Source of the DNA: Rhodobacterales bacterium HKCCE4037 | GTDB taxonomy: Bacteria > Pseudomonadota > Alphaproteobacteria > Rhodobacterales > Rhodobacteraceae | Length of the DNA stretch: 64,000 bases | Assembly (NCBI GenBank): GCA_015689645.1 | Contig: WVSM01000005.1 | Coordinates: 124,001-188,000 of the forward strand | Reading direction: 5' to 3' | In this document: piece by piece, positions 50,866 to 60,117 of the stretch | How positions within the stretch are numbered: position 1 is the first letter of the stretch | How the letters are laid out: each line of letters starts with the position of its first letter | Position numbers and translations under genes: made by a program | Notes under the pieces: generated by a model | Told to the model about the DNA's origin: nothing | Databases searched by the model: none | The model's input: only the letters and a program-made list of their open reading frames with translations

Positions 50866-52335
50866 ATGGCGGTCATCTCGGAACACCACATCTTCCTGTC
50901 CGACGATGCCAATGTCGGCCTGCAGACGCGTCTGAAGGATTCCATCACCCAGGCGATCTGGGACGGACGCTTTGCCTCCGGGGACCGGTTGCCGGCCACC
51001 CGTGCGCTCGCCCGCCACCTTGGGATCAGCCGCATCACCGTCAGCCTCGCCTATGACAGCCTTCTGGCCACCGGGTACATCGTCTCGGTCGCGCGCTCGG
51101 GCTATTTCGTGGCCCCCGACGCGCCCACGCGGATCGAGGCGGTCGGCATGGCAGGCGAGGCGACGGGCGAGCAGGTGGATTGGGACGCGCGCCTCGGCCC
51201 GAAACCGGCCGCTTTGGGCGCGCAGGCGAACCCGGCTGACTGGCGGCGCTACAAGTATCCGTTCATCTTCGGCGAGCCGGACGTGACCCGCTTTCCCGTC
51301 GACGATTGGCGCGATTGCGTGCGCCGCGCCCTCGGCAAGCGACATTTCGAGCAGATCGCCCTCGACGCCCAGGACCGCGACGACCCGTTCCTGCTGGAAC
51401 AGATCGTGCGCCGCTCGGTCTCGGGGCGCGGGGTGGCGACCTCGACGGGCGAGGTGCTGGTGACGGCGGGCGCGCAGAACGCCCTGTGGCTGATGGTGCA
51501 GGTTCTGTTCCCGCAGCGGCGCGGTGTCGTCGCGATGGAGGATCCCGGCTACCCGGAGCTGCGCAACCTGCTGCGCCACCAGGGGCTGACGGTGCTCCCG
51601 GTGCAGGTGGACCGCGAAGGGCTGAAGGTCTCGCGCATCCCGAAGGGTGTCGATGCCGTCTTCGTCACGCCCTCGCACCAGGCGCCGACCGGGGCGACGA
51701 TGTCGATGGCACGCCGTAACGCGCTGCTGGAGCGGGCGGAGGAAGACGATTTCATCGTCATCGAGGACGATTACGATTACGAGATGGCCTATACCTCCCC
51801 AGCGCTTCCGGCGCTGAAGTCGCTCGATCACCGGGGCCGGGTGATCTACGTCGGCAGCTTCTCGAAATCCATCTTTCCGGGGCTGCGCCTCGGCTACCTG
51901 AACGGGCCCGCGCGCGTGATCGAACAGGCCCGCGCGATCCGCACCCTCAGCGAACGGCACCCGCCCGGCCTGACCCAGAAGACCGTCGCCTATTTCCTGT
52001 CGGAGGGGCATTACAACAGCCATTCGCGGCGCATGCGGATGCGGATGGCGCGCCGGAACGAGGTGCTGCGCGAGGCCTTGGCCGAGCATGGCCTGACGCC
52101 CGCGCTGAAACGGGCCACGGGCGGCACGACCCTCTGGCTGCGCGGGCCGGACGACATGGTGGATACCGAAGTTGCGGCGGCGCTGCGGGAGAAGTCGGTG
52201 CTGGTGGAGGCCGGGTCGACCTTCTACGCCTCGGACAACGCGCCGAAAAACCGGTTGCGCCTTGGCTTCGCGACGATCGAGACCGCGCTGATCCCCGACG
52301 GGGTCGCCCTGATTGCCGAGGCGATCAAGGGATAG
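50866..52335 (+). CDS. MocR family regulator (GntR-aminotransferase fusion), TauR-like
   Basis: The 489-residue protein joins a GntR-type winged helix at about residues 17-85 (GDRLPATRALARHLGISRITV) to an aminotransferase-like domain with the PLP lysine in GSFSKSIFPGLRLGY and IIVEDDYDYE-type motif VIEDDYDYEM. MocR proteins bind PLP and activate or repress amine catabolism. TauR of Rhodobacter capsulatus, a MocR protein, controls tpa and xsc; here the gene lies close to an aminotransferase and xsc. The ATG at 50866 follows AGGCAGGG; an upstream hydrophobic extension to 50797 is unlikely. Confidence 0.88.
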   Translation: MAVISEHHIFLSDDANVGLQTRLKDSITQAIWDGRFASGDRLPATRALARHLGISRITVSLAYDSLLATGYIVSVARSGYFVAPDAPTRIEAVGMAGEATGEQVDWDARLGPKPAALGAQANPADWRRYKYPFIFGEPDVTRFPVDDWRDCVRRALGKRHFEQIALDAQDRDDPFLLEQIVRRSVSGRGVATSTGEVLVTAGAQNALWLMVQVLFPQRRGVVAMEDPGYPELRNLLRHQGLTVLPVQVDREGLKVSRIPKGVDAVFVTPSHQAPTGATMSMARRNALLERAEEDDFIVIEDDYDYEMAYTSPALPALKSLDHRGRVIYVGSFSKSIFPGLRLGYLNGPARVIEQARAIRTLSERHPPGLTQKTVAYFLSEGHYNSHSRRMRMRMARRNEVLREALAEHGLTPALKRATGGTTLWLRGPDDMVDTEVAAALREKSVLVEAGSTFYASDNAPKNRLRLGFATIETALIPDGVALIAEAIKG

Positions 52336-52341
52336 GGTCGC

Positions 52342-54780
52342 TCAGGCCCGCGCGCGCCCGGACGTCGGATCATACATCGGCCTGAGGCTCGCCTCCGCCC
52401 GAACGCGGGTGCCCGCCACCTCGATCTCGTAGGTCGAGGCCAGAACCTGCTCGGGCGTCTCGCCGGGGCAGGGGATGTAGCCCATCCCGATGGCCCCGCC
52501 CAACGTGTGCCCGTAATTGCCCGAGGTGACGTAGCTGACCACCTCGCCATCGCGCAGGATCGGTTCAGCATGGAACAGGAACGGCTCCGCGTCGGTCAGC
52601 CGGAATTGCACCATCCGCGATTGCAAACCTTCATCGCGTTTGCGCGCCACCGCCTCGGCCCCGATGAAGTCGTTCTTCCGCTGGCTCACGGCAAAGCCGA
52701 GGCCCGCCTCCAAAACATGATCCTCGCCCGAGATGTCATGGCCGAAATGGCGGAACGCCTTCTCGATCCGGCAGGAATCCATCATGTGCAGCCCGCAGAG
52801 GCGCAGGCCGTGGTTTGCCCCGGCCTCAACGATCGTCTCGAACACGTGGGCGGCCTGATCGGTGGAGACGTACAATTCCCACCCCAGCTCGCCCACGTAG
52901 GTCACGCGGTGCGCGCGCGCGAGGCCGAGGCCGATCTCGACCTCCTGCGCGGTGCCGAAGGGGAAGGCGGCGTTCGACCAATCCGCCGGGCTGACGGACT
53001 GCATTACCTCGCGCGCCTTCGGCCCCATGACGCAGATCACCGCCTCACCCGCCGTGACGTCCTGCAACACGACCATCTCGTCCCGCCGGTGCGCCTTCAG
53101 CCAAGCCATGTCGCGGATCGCCGTCGCCGCCGGCGTCACAACGAGGTAGCTGTCCCGCGCCAGCCGCGTGACCGTCACGTCTGCCTCGATCCCCGCGCGG
53201 GTGTTGAGGAATTGCGTATAGACGATCTTGCCCACGGGCACCGACATGTCGCCTGCCGCGATACGGTTCAGGAAAGCCTCGGCATCCGGCCCGTCGACGC
53301 GGATCTTGCCGAAGGACGACATGTCGTAGAGACCCACGCCGTCCCGGATCGCGAGATGTTCCTGCCGCTGGTTGGCAAACCAGTTCTGCCCCTTCCAGTC
53401 GTAGCGATACTCTCGCTCTTGCCCTTCGTCCGCGAACCAGTTGGCGCGTTCCCAGCCTGCTGTTTCACCGAAGACAGCGCCAGCCGCTTTCAGATGCTCA
53501 TGCAGCGGAGACCGCCGCACACCTCGTGCCGTAGCTTTCTGCCGGTAGGGATAATGGTCGGCGTAGAGCAGGCCGAGCGTCTCGGACGCCCGCTCGCGCA
53601 GATACCGCCTGTTGCGCTGGAAGGGCTGCATCCGGCGGATGTCCACGTCGCCGATATCGAAGGGCGGCAGACCCGTTTCCATCCACTCGGCCAGCGCCCA
53701 ACCGGCCCCGCCTCCGGACTGGATACCGATGGAGTTGAACCCGGCGCAGACCCAGTAGCCGTCCAGTTCCGGCGCGGGCCCAAGGTGATAGGCATCGTCC
53801 GGCGTGAAGCTTTCCGGCCCGTTGAAGAAGGTGTGAATGCCAGCCTCCGCCAGCATCGGCATCCGCTCCACGGCGGCCTCAAGGATCGGCTCGAAATGGT
53901 CGAAATCCTCTGGCAGCTGGTCGAATTCGAAATCCTCGGGGATCGGACCCCATGGTTTCGACTTCGGCTCGAACGCGCCAAGCAGCATCTTGCCCGCGTC
54001 TTCCTTGTAATAGGCGCATTCGTCGGGGACGCGCAGGACGGGAAGCTGTTGCAGCCCCTCGATCTGCTCTGACACGATGTAGAAATGCTCGCAGGCCTGA
54101 AGCGGCACGTTCACGCCCGCCAGCGCGCCGAAATCGCGCGCCCACATGCCGGCGCAGTTCACCACCATCTCGCAGGCGATCTCGCCGCTTTCGCCTTCCG
54201 CCTCCCACGACACGCCCGTCACGCGCCCCTCGGCCTGTGACACGCCCGTGACCTTCACGTTCTCCAGCACCGTCGCGCCGCCCATCCGCGCGCCCTTGGC
54301 CATCGACAGCGCGATGTTGGCCGGGTCGCCTTGCCCGTCGCGCGGCAGCCAGACCGCCGCCGTCATGCCGTCGGTGTTCACATGGGGGTAGCGGCGGTTG
54401 ACCTCGGCGGCGTCGATCTCCTCCACCTCCACTCCGAAGGCCCGCGCCATGGAGGCCTGCCGCCGGATTTCCTCGGCGCGGTGCCCGGTCAGCGCCATGG
54501 TGATGGAGCCGCAGCGGCGGAAGCCCGTGGAAACGCCCGTTTCGGCCTCCAGCTTGCCGTAAAGCTCCTGGCTGTATTTCGCCAGGCGCGTCATGTTCTT
54601 GGTCGCCCGCAACTGCGCGATCAGGCCCGCCGCATGCCATGTCGTGCCCGAGGTCAGGCGCTTGCGTTCCAGCAGCACGACGTCCGTCCAGCCGAGCTTC
54701 GTCAGGTGGTAGGCCACCGAACACCCGGCGACCCCGCCGCCGACGATGACCACGCGGGCGTGGGATGGGACTTTGGACAT
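52342..54780 (-). CDS. FAD-dependent oxidoreductase fused to GcvT domain (DMGDH/sarcosine dehydrogenase-like)
   Basis: The 812-residue product has an N-terminal FAD domain (VVIVGGGVAGCSVAYHLTKLG, then SGTTWHAAGL where the histidine is the usual covalent flavin site) and a C-terminal GcvT-like folate-binding half (residues about 430-800, with YVGELGWELYVSTDQAAHVF). Such enzymes oxidatively demethylate dimethylglycine, sarcosine or related N-methyl amines and pass formaldehyde to tetrahydrofolate. It lies between a MocR regulator and an omega-amino acid aminotransferase near xsc. N-methylated taurine is therefore a possible substrate, by inference only. Confidence 0.9.
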   Translation of the reverse strand: MSKVPSHARVVIVGGGVAGCSVAYHLTKLGWTDVVLLERKRLTSGTTWHAAGLIAQLRATKNMTRLAKYSQELYGKLEAETGVSTGFRRCGSITMALTGHRAEEIRRQASMARAFGVEVEEIDAAEVNRRYPHVNTDGMTAAVWLPRDGQGDPANIALSMAKGARMGGATVLENVKVTGVSQAEGRVTGVSWEAEGESGEIACEMVVNCAGMWARDFGALAGVNVPLQACEHFYIVSEQIEGLQQLPVLRVPDECAYYKEDAGKMLLGAFEPKSKPWGPIPEDFEFDQLPEDFDHFEPILEAAVERMPMLAEAGIHTFFNGPESFTPDDAYHLGPAPELDGYWVCAGFNSIGIQSGGGAGWALAEWMETGLPPFDIGDVDIRRMQPFQRNRRYLRERASETLGLLYADHYPYRQKATARGVRRSPLHEHLKAAGAVFGETAGWERANWFADEGQEREYRYDWKGQNWFANQRQEHLAIRDGVGLYDMSSFGKIRVDGPDAEAFLNRIAAGDMSVPVGKIVYTQFLNTRAGIEADVTVTRLARDSYLVVTPAATAIRDMAWLKAHRRDEMVVLQDVTAGEAVICVMGPKAREVMQSVSPADWSNAAFPFGTAQEVEIGLGLARAHRVTYVGELGWELYVSTDQAAHVFETIVEAGANHGLRLCGLHMMDSCRIEKAFRHFGHDISGEDHVLEAGLGFAVSQRKNDFIGAEAVARKRDEGLQSRMVQFRLTDAEPFLFHAEPILRDGEVVSYVTSGNYGHTLGGAIGMGYIPCPGETPEQVLASTYEIEVAGTRVRAEASLRPMYDPTSGRARA

Positions 54781-54807
54781 CGTGGGACCCCGATCGTGGC
54801 TGGACAG

Positions 54808-54837
54808 AAAAAAGGCGGGCCCTTCACAAGGCCCGCC
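54808..54837 (-). terminator. Rho-independent terminator after the aminotransferase
   Basis: On the minus strand GGCGGGCC (54837-54830) pairs with GGCCCGCC (54821-54814) around an 8-base loop, followed by six T residues (54813-54808). It starts nine bases after the aminotransferase stop, so the DMGDH-like gene downstream probably has its own promoter. Confidence 0.8.
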
Positions 54838-54846
54838 GGGAAAGGT

Positions 54847-56181
54847 TCAGCCGTTGTCGCGCATCTGGTCAAGGGTCAGGCGGAACTTCTCGACGATCTC
54901 GTCGATATGCGCCCGCTCGGCGATGAATTGCGGGGCAAGGATCGCGTTGTCGCCGGTGAATTTCACGCTCAAACCGTTCCAGAACATGCGTTTCTGCAAC
55001 TCGGTACCGCGCAGGCCCGGCCCGCCCTCGGGGTGGACTTCCACTGCCGCCATGAGGCCGGCGACGCGAATGTCACGCACAAGCTCATGGCCTTTCAGAC
55101 CGCCCATCAGCGCCTCTTCCCAATAGGGGATCAGCGCCTGCGCCCGGGCAAACAGGTCTTCTTCCACGATGATATCCATCATCGCGTTGCCCGCCGCGCA
55201 GGCCGCGGGGTGGCCGGAATAGGTGTAGCCGTGGAAGAATTCCGTCAGGCCGCGCCTGGAGGAGCCGACGACCGTCTCGTAGATCTCGTCCTTCACGCCC
55301 ACCGCCCCCATGGGGATGGAGCCGTTGGTCAGCGCCTTGGCCATGGTGATGATGTCGGGCTCCACCTCGTAACGCTGCGCCGCGAAGGGTGCGCCGAGGC
55401 GGCCGAAGCCGGTGATGACCTCGTCGAAGACCAGCAGGATGCCGTATTGATCGCAGATCTCGCGCAGCCGTTGCAGGTAGCCCTTGGGCGGCGTCAGCGC
55501 GCCGGTCGAGCCTGCGACGGGCTCCACGAAGACGGCGGCGATGTTCTGGCCGCCATAGGTCTGCGCCATGCGCTCTAGATCGTTGGCCAGTTCCACGCCG
55601 CGATGCTCGGAATGGCCGCCGGGGATGAAGGTCTCGTTCGGGTCGTAGGTGTGGCGCAGCATCATCACGCCCGGAACGGTGGCGTGGAAAATGTCGCGGT
55701 TCTTGACCATGCCCGACAGGGACACGCCGCCGATGTTCACCCCGTGGTAGGCGCGCTCGCGGCTGACGAAGCGCGGCCGCGTCTCGCCCCGCGCGTTCCA
55801 GTAGGCCATGACGATCTTCATCGCCGTATCGACGGACTCGGAGCCGGAGTTGGTGAAGAACACGTGGTTCATCGGCTCTGGCAGCATCCGCGCGACCTTC
55901 TCGGCCAGCGCGAAAGACCCCGGATGGCCGGCTTGGAACGGCATGACATAGGTGTATTCGGTCATCTGCTTGGCGACCGCCTCGGCGATCTTCGGATGAC
56001 AGTGACCGGCGGGCGAGCAGAACAGGCCCGACGAGCCGTCGATCAGCTTGCCGCCGCGATGGTCATAGAGGTGCACCCCCTCGGCCCGCACCACGAGGCG
56101 CGGGTCTTCCTTGAAGCCACGGTTGTCGGAAAACGGCATCCAATGCGCTTCGAGCGAGTTGTTGGCGGCATCATAGGCCAT
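54847..56181 (-). CDS. Omega-amino acid--pyruvate aminotransferase (beta-alanine/taurine type)
   Basis: The 444-residue class III aminotransferase starts NSLEAHWMPFSDNRGFKEDP and has NHVFFTNSGSESVDTAMK, ERAYHGVNIGGVSL, VFDEVITGFGR and the PLP-lysine segment ITMAKALTNGSIPMGAV. Its N-terminus closely follows beta-alanine:pyruvate aminotransferases. With xsc and a MocR gene nearby, deamination of taurine or hypotaurine to sulfoacetaldehyde is a likely job; beta-alanine is the main alternative. A clear terminator follows the gene. Confidence 0.87.
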   Translation of the reverse strand: MAYDAANNSLEAHWMPFSDNRGFKEDPRLVVRAEGVHLYDHRGGKLIDGSSGLFCSPAGHCHPKIAEAVAKQMTEYTYVMPFQAGHPGSFALAEKVARMLPEPMNHVFFTNSGSESVDTAMKIVMAYWNARGETRPRFVSRERAYHGVNIGGVSLSGMVKNRDIFHATVPGVMMLRHTYDPNETFIPGGHSEHRGVELANDLERMAQTYGGQNIAAVFVEPVAGSTGALTPPKGYLQRLREICDQYGILLVFDEVITGFGRLGAPFAAQRYEVEPDIITMAKALTNGSIPMGAVGVKDEIYETVVGSSRRGLTEFFHGYTYSGHPAACAAGNAMMDIIVEEDLFARAQALIPYWEEALMGGLKGHELVRDIRVAGLMAAVEVHPEGGPGLRGTELQKRMFWNGLSVKFTGDNAILAPQFIAERAHIDEIVEKFRLTLDQMRDNG

Positions 56182-56303
56182 GGGGCGAATCTCCGGAAAA
56201 AGCGCGTATTCGACGCGCGAAAACGATGCAGCAAAATCGCTCCGCCGCGAGAGTTGGAGTAGGGCCAGCGCCGCCGTTCCCTAGGGCCAGCAGGCGGGGG
56301 GCA

Positions 56304-57332
56304 TCAGGCCAGGTGCGTCCGTAGCGCGGCGGCGATTTCACCCTCTTCATCGGCGGGGATGACGAAGCTTGGCTCGGGTCTCAGCCCGGCCCAATCGAGG
56401 CCAGCAACGACCCCGTCCCGGATCGGGGCCGCGTTCTCACCGACCCCGCCGGTGAAGACCATGGCGTCGATCCCGCCCATTGCGGCGCACATCGCGCCTG
56501 CGTGCCGGATGATCCAGTGAATGTAATGCTCTACCGCGAAACGCGCCTCCGCGTCGTCGCGCGCCAGAAGCTCTTTCATCGCGCCGGTCCCGGCCAGGCC
56601 CTTCAGCCCGCTTTCGCGGTTCAGCAGCTGTTCGACCTCCTCCGCCGATCGTCCCTCGCGCAGAAGGTGGAAGATCACGCCCGGGTCCATCGCGCCCGCG
56701 CGGCTGGCCATCGGCAAGCCGTCCATCGGTGAGAAGCCCATCGTCGTCGCCACGCCCACGCCGTCGCACACGGCCGCCAGCGAAGCGCCCGCGCCGAGAT
56801 GGGCCATCAGCACGCGGCGGGGCAGCGGTGTGCCTGTCGCATCCGCGAAGCGACGCACGAGCGACGCGTAGGAAAGCCCGTGAAACCCGTACCGCCGGAT
56901 GCCGGCTTCCCGAAACGCCTCGGGCAGGGGAAAGGTCGTCGCCACATCCGGGTTTGTCGCGTGAAACGCCGTGTCGAAACAGGCCAGCTGCGGCACGCCG
57001 TCGAAGAGCGTGGCGCAGAGGTCCATGACATGCAGCGCGGGCGGATTGTGGAGCGGCGCAAACGCGGCGGCCTGTTCGATGACTGCCCGCGTCTCGGGCG
57101 TCAGGAGGGCAGGGGCGTTCAGGTGCAACCCATGCACCACCCGGTGCCCGATGCCCGACGGGGCGGAGCCTTGTCCAAGCGCCGCCACCGCCTCGGCAAA
57201 GGCCGCCTCAGACAGGCGCCCCGCATCCGTCTCGGCCAGCGCGTGGCCGGCCAGCGGCGCGCCCGACGCATCGAACGCCGCCAGCTTCAGAGAGGACGAC
57301 CCGGCGTTGACCGCCAGGTGCCAGTCGCTCAC
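56304..57332 (-). CDS. ackA: Acetate kinase (short form)
   Basis: The 342-residue product has VNAGSSSLKLAAFD at the N-terminus, GHRVVHGLHLN, CFDTAFHATNPDVATTFPLP, RRYGFHGLSY with the catalytic histidine, MASRAGAMDPGVIFHL with the conserved arginine, and FTGGVGENAAPIR. It is about 60 residues shorter than typical AckA, and the usual HLGNG motif reads HLGAG. It turns acetyl phosphate into acetate and ATP. Its ATG overlaps the xsc stop (ATGA), so it directly uses the acetyl phosphate made by Xsc; no pta lies in this operon. Confidence 0.9.
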   Translation of the reverse strand: MSDWHLAVNAGSSSLKLAAFDASGAPLAGHALAETDAGRLSEAAFAEAVAALGQGSAPSGIGHRVVHGLHLNAPALLTPETRAVIEQAAAFAPLHNPPALHVMDLCATLFDGVPQLACFDTAFHATNPDVATTFPLPEAFREAGIRRYGFHGLSYASLVRRFADATGTPLPRRVLMAHLGAGASLAAVCDGVGVATTMGFSPMDGLPMASRAGAMDPGVIFHLLREGRSAEEVEQLLNRESGLKGLAGTGAMKELLARDDAEARFAVEHYIHWIIRHAGAMCAAMGGIDAMVFTGGVGENAAPIRDGVVAGLDWAGLRPEPSFVIPADEEGEIAAALRTHLA

Positions 57333-59110
57333 GACACCTTCTGCGGGACCATGTCCTCTTTCGAGATGCCGGCCACGGCGACCGGCTTCTTCATCGCGTC
57401 GCGGCGGAACGGCTCACCCAGTTCCTGGTTGATCATCGCCTCGATCAGCGTGGTCTTGCCATGCTTCATCTGGTCCTCGATGGCCGTTTTCAGCGCCTCG
57501 GTCAGTTCGTCCATCGTCCGCGCCACCACGCCCTGAAGACCGCAGGCCTTGGCGATCCCGGCGTAGGAGACCTGCTCGTCCAGTTCGGTGCCGACGAAAT
57601 TGTCGTCGAACCACAGGGTCGAGTTCCGCTTCTCCGCGCCCCACTGGTAATTGCGGAAGACCACCTGCGTGATCGCGGGCCATTCGCCGCGACCGATGGC
57701 CGTCAACTCGTTGACTGCGATCCCGAATGCGCCGTCCCCGGCGAAACCCACCACCGGCACCTCCGGCTGGCCGATCTTCGCGCCGACGATGGAGGGCAGG
57801 CCGTAGCCGCACGGCCCGAACAGGCCGGGGGCGAGGTATTTCCGCCCCTCGTCGAAATCGGGGTAGGCATTGCCGATGGCGCAGTTGTTGCCGATGTCCG
57901 ACGAGATGATCGCGTTGCGGGGCAGCGCCGCCTGGATTGCCCGCCACGCCATGCGCGGGCTCATCCAGTCGGGCTTGTCCGCGCGCGCACGCTCGTTCCA
58001 CGTCGTGCCGGGATCGTCCTCTTCGTGGTCCATCGACGACAGCTGCTGCTTCCAGCGGCTCTTGGTCTCGGCGATCCGCGCCTTGCGCTCTTCCCGGCCC
58101 TTGTCGCCCGCATCCTGATCGAGGCCGCGCAGGATGCCGCGCGCCACCTTGGCCGCGTCGCCCACGATACCGACGGTCACCTTCTTGGTCAGGCCGATGC
58201 GATTGGGGTTGATGTCGACCTGGATGATCTTGGCGTTCGACGGCCAGTATTCCATGCCGTAGCCCGGCAGGGTCGAGAACGGGTTCAGCCGCGTGCCAAG
58301 CGCCAGCACCACGTCCGCGTCCTTGATCAGCTCCATCGCCGCCTTCGACCCGTTGTAGCCCAACGGTCCCGCGAACAGCGGATGCGAGCCGGGGAAGGCA
58401 TCGTTGTGCTGGTAGCCCACGCAGACCGGCGCATCGAGCCGCTCGGCGAGGTCCATCGACGCTTCGATCCCGCCTTTCGACAGAACCACGCCAGCGCCGT
58501 TAAGGATCACCGGGTTCTTCGCGTCCGACAAAAGGCCAGCCGCCTCGGCCACCGAATTCTCACCGCCCGGCGAGGCCTCGAACGCGATCGGGTCGGGGAT
58601 CTCGATATCCACGACCTGCGTCCAGAAATCGCGCGGGATGTTGATCTGCGCCGGGCCGGACAGGCGCTTGGCCTGCGAAATCACCCGCGTCAGTACTTCC
58701 GCCACGCGGGAGGGGTCGCGCACCTCTTCCTGGTAGGCGACCATGTCCTCGAACAGCTTCATCTGCTCGACTTCCTGGAACCCGCCCTGGCCGATCGTCT
58801 TGTTCGCCGCCTGCGGCGTGACCAGCAGAAGCGGCGTGTGATTCCAGTAGGCGGTTTTCACGGCGGTCACGAAATTGGTGATGCCCGGCCCGTTCTGCGC
58901 GATCATCATCGACATCTTGCCGGTCGCGCGGGTGTAGCCGTCCGACATGAACCCGGCGGAGCCTTCGTGCGCGCAATCCCAGAACTGGATACCGGCGGCG
59001 GGGAACAGGTCGGAGATCGGCATCATGGCCGAGCCGATGATTCCGAAGGCATGTTCGATCCCGTGGCGCTGGAGCGTTTTGACGAAGGCTTCTTCGGTGG
59101 TCATTTTCAT
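57329..59110 (-). CDS. xsc: Sulfoacetaldehyde acetyltransferase
   Basis: The 593-residue ThDP enzyme matches Xsc along its length: TTEEAFVKTLQRHGIEHAFG at the start, Glu49 in DCAHEGSAGFMSDGY, INIPRDFWTQVVDIEIPDP, VGFAGDGAFGIAVNEL (the ThDP GDG motif) and VFRNYQWGAEKRNSTLWFDD. It converts sulfoacetaldehyde and phosphate to acetyl phosphate and sulfite. GGAGAACGCCC precedes the ATG, and a GC-rich hairpin lies 18 bases upstream. It is followed by an overlapping acetate kinase gene. Confidence 0.95.
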   Translation of the reverse strand: MKMTTEEAFVKTLQRHGIEHAFGIIGSAMMPISDLFPAAGIQFWDCAHEGSAGFMSDGYTRATGKMSMMIAQNGPGITNFVTAVKTAYWNHTPLLLVTPQAANKTIGQGGFQEVEQMKLFEDMVAYQEEVRDPSRVAEVLTRVISQAKRLSGPAQINIPRDFWTQVVDIEIPDPIAFEASPGGENSVAEAAGLLSDAKNPVILNGAGVVLSKGGIEASMDLAERLDAPVCVGYQHNDAFPGSHPLFAGPLGYNGSKAAMELIKDADVVLALGTRLNPFSTLPGYGMEYWPSNAKIIQVDINPNRIGLTKKVTVGIVGDAAKVARGILRGLDQDAGDKGREERKARIAETKSRWKQQLSSMDHEEDDPGTTWNERARADKPDWMSPRMAWRAIQAALPRNAIISSDIGNNCAIGNAYPDFDEGRKYLAPGLFGPCGYGLPSIVGAKIGQPEVPVVGFAGDGAFGIAVNELTAIGRGEWPAITQVVFRNYQWGAEKRNSTLWFDDNFVGTELDEQVSYAGIAKACGLQGVVARTMDELTEALKTAIEDQMKHGKTTLIEAMINQELGEPFRRDAMKKPVAVAGISKEDMVPQKVS

Positions 59111-59127
59111 GGGCGTTCTCCGATGGA

Positions 59128-59150
59128 GCGGCCCCGATCCGCGGGGCCGC
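59128..59150. promoter_or_regulatory. GC-rich hairpin in the xsc leader
   Basis: GCGGCCCC (59128-59135) pairs with GGGGCCGC (59143-59150) around a 7-base loop, 17 bases upstream of the xsc start codon. It could be a leader structure affecting expression. No T tract is present toward xsc. Confidence 0.35.
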
Positions 59151-59297
59151 GCGTTGCCGCTATTGAGCCGAGAGGCCCCGAATCCGGTAGGGCCAGACCT
59201 TTCGTTGGGTAGGTCCAGGCAGGCTTATCGCCGAAGACGAAGCCCATGGGCAACAGGGAGAGGTGCTTGGATTCTGGCAGGGCCTTGAGGGAACGTG

Positions 59298-59786
59298 CTA
59301 ACGCAAATCCTTGCGACGCGGCGGAATTCCAGCCGGGTCGTGATCGCCGGGCAAGACCTGAGTCGGCGTCTTGCCGAGGTGGGAAAGCACCGGGCGAACA
59401 TCCGTGGCGCGGCCGGAGGCGAGCATCACCTCGGACATCAGAACCTGCAACGCACGATCATCGGGCGCAGCCTCGATGGCCGTGACGAGGATGGCATGGG
59501 CGGCGGAAGCATCGTTGCTGGCCATCGCAATGCGGGCCTTGGCAGCCGACACCTCTGCCAGTGCACTGGCAGAAGGGGTGCCGCCGTCCTCGCGCAGGCG
59601 CGCTTCCTCGGCGGCCACGAGTGTCCGTGCACTCCGGATGTCATCCGTTGCAAGCGCCAGTCGAACAGCGGACAGGAAGGCGAGCGGTGCATCGGCCTCC
59701 GGCTTGACCCGTTTTCGTTTTGAAGCTGACGGCGGGATCGGAGCAATACTCCGCCCGTCCAACGCACCGTTCGTATTGCTGCCCAT
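59298..59786 (-). CDS. Hypothetical alpha-helical protein, possibly TPR-like
   Basis: The 162-residue product has a basic, disordered-looking start (ASKRKRVKPEAD) and then helical repeats rich in alanine, with VRLALATDDIRSARTLVAAE and the similar AKARIAMASNDASAAHAILV, spaced like tetratricopeptide units. The ATG at 59786 has GGGGGAG upstream; an ATG at 59807 is less likely. It is encoded upstream of xsc on the same strand, 187 bases away. Function unknown; a protein-interaction role is a guess. Confidence 0.6.
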   Translation of the reverse strand: MGSNTNGALDGRSIAPIPPSASKRKRVKPEADAPLAFLSAVRLALATDDIRSARTLVAAEEARLREDGGTPSASALAEVSAAKARIAMASNDASAAHAILVTAIEAAPDDRALQVLMSEVMLASGRATDVRPVLSHLGKTPTQVLPGDHDPAGIPPRRKDLR

Positions 59787-60117
59787 GGCAACTCCCCCAA
59801 TTCTCATGATGTCGATGCAGACAAATACGCTCCCCAGAAAAGCGCATCGCCCATTCTCACGATAACTGAAAAGATCGTTAATGGATGGTTAATGTAGCCG
59901 GTTTAATTTTTTGGGCTAGGGTAAATAACGGAAATGACTCCATTTTATGCGCTCTCGGCGGATGCACGCCGAGCCGGAGGGGCGTTACACGGGTCCGTGT
60001 TCACCTGTCTTTGCGCCGTTGCGTCACTCGCGGAATGTTGCAACAATGATTTCCGCACCTTTCTTCCTGCGCGCTGCCCTCCGCGCCGGACAGCTGATTT
60101 CTAGATGGAGCCTGACC

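Noticed and set aside
54847-56181. Naming the aminotransferase tpa outright
   Set aside because: Its N-terminal sequence follows beta-alanine:pyruvate aminotransferases more than the taurine enzymes I know, so only the context supports taurine.
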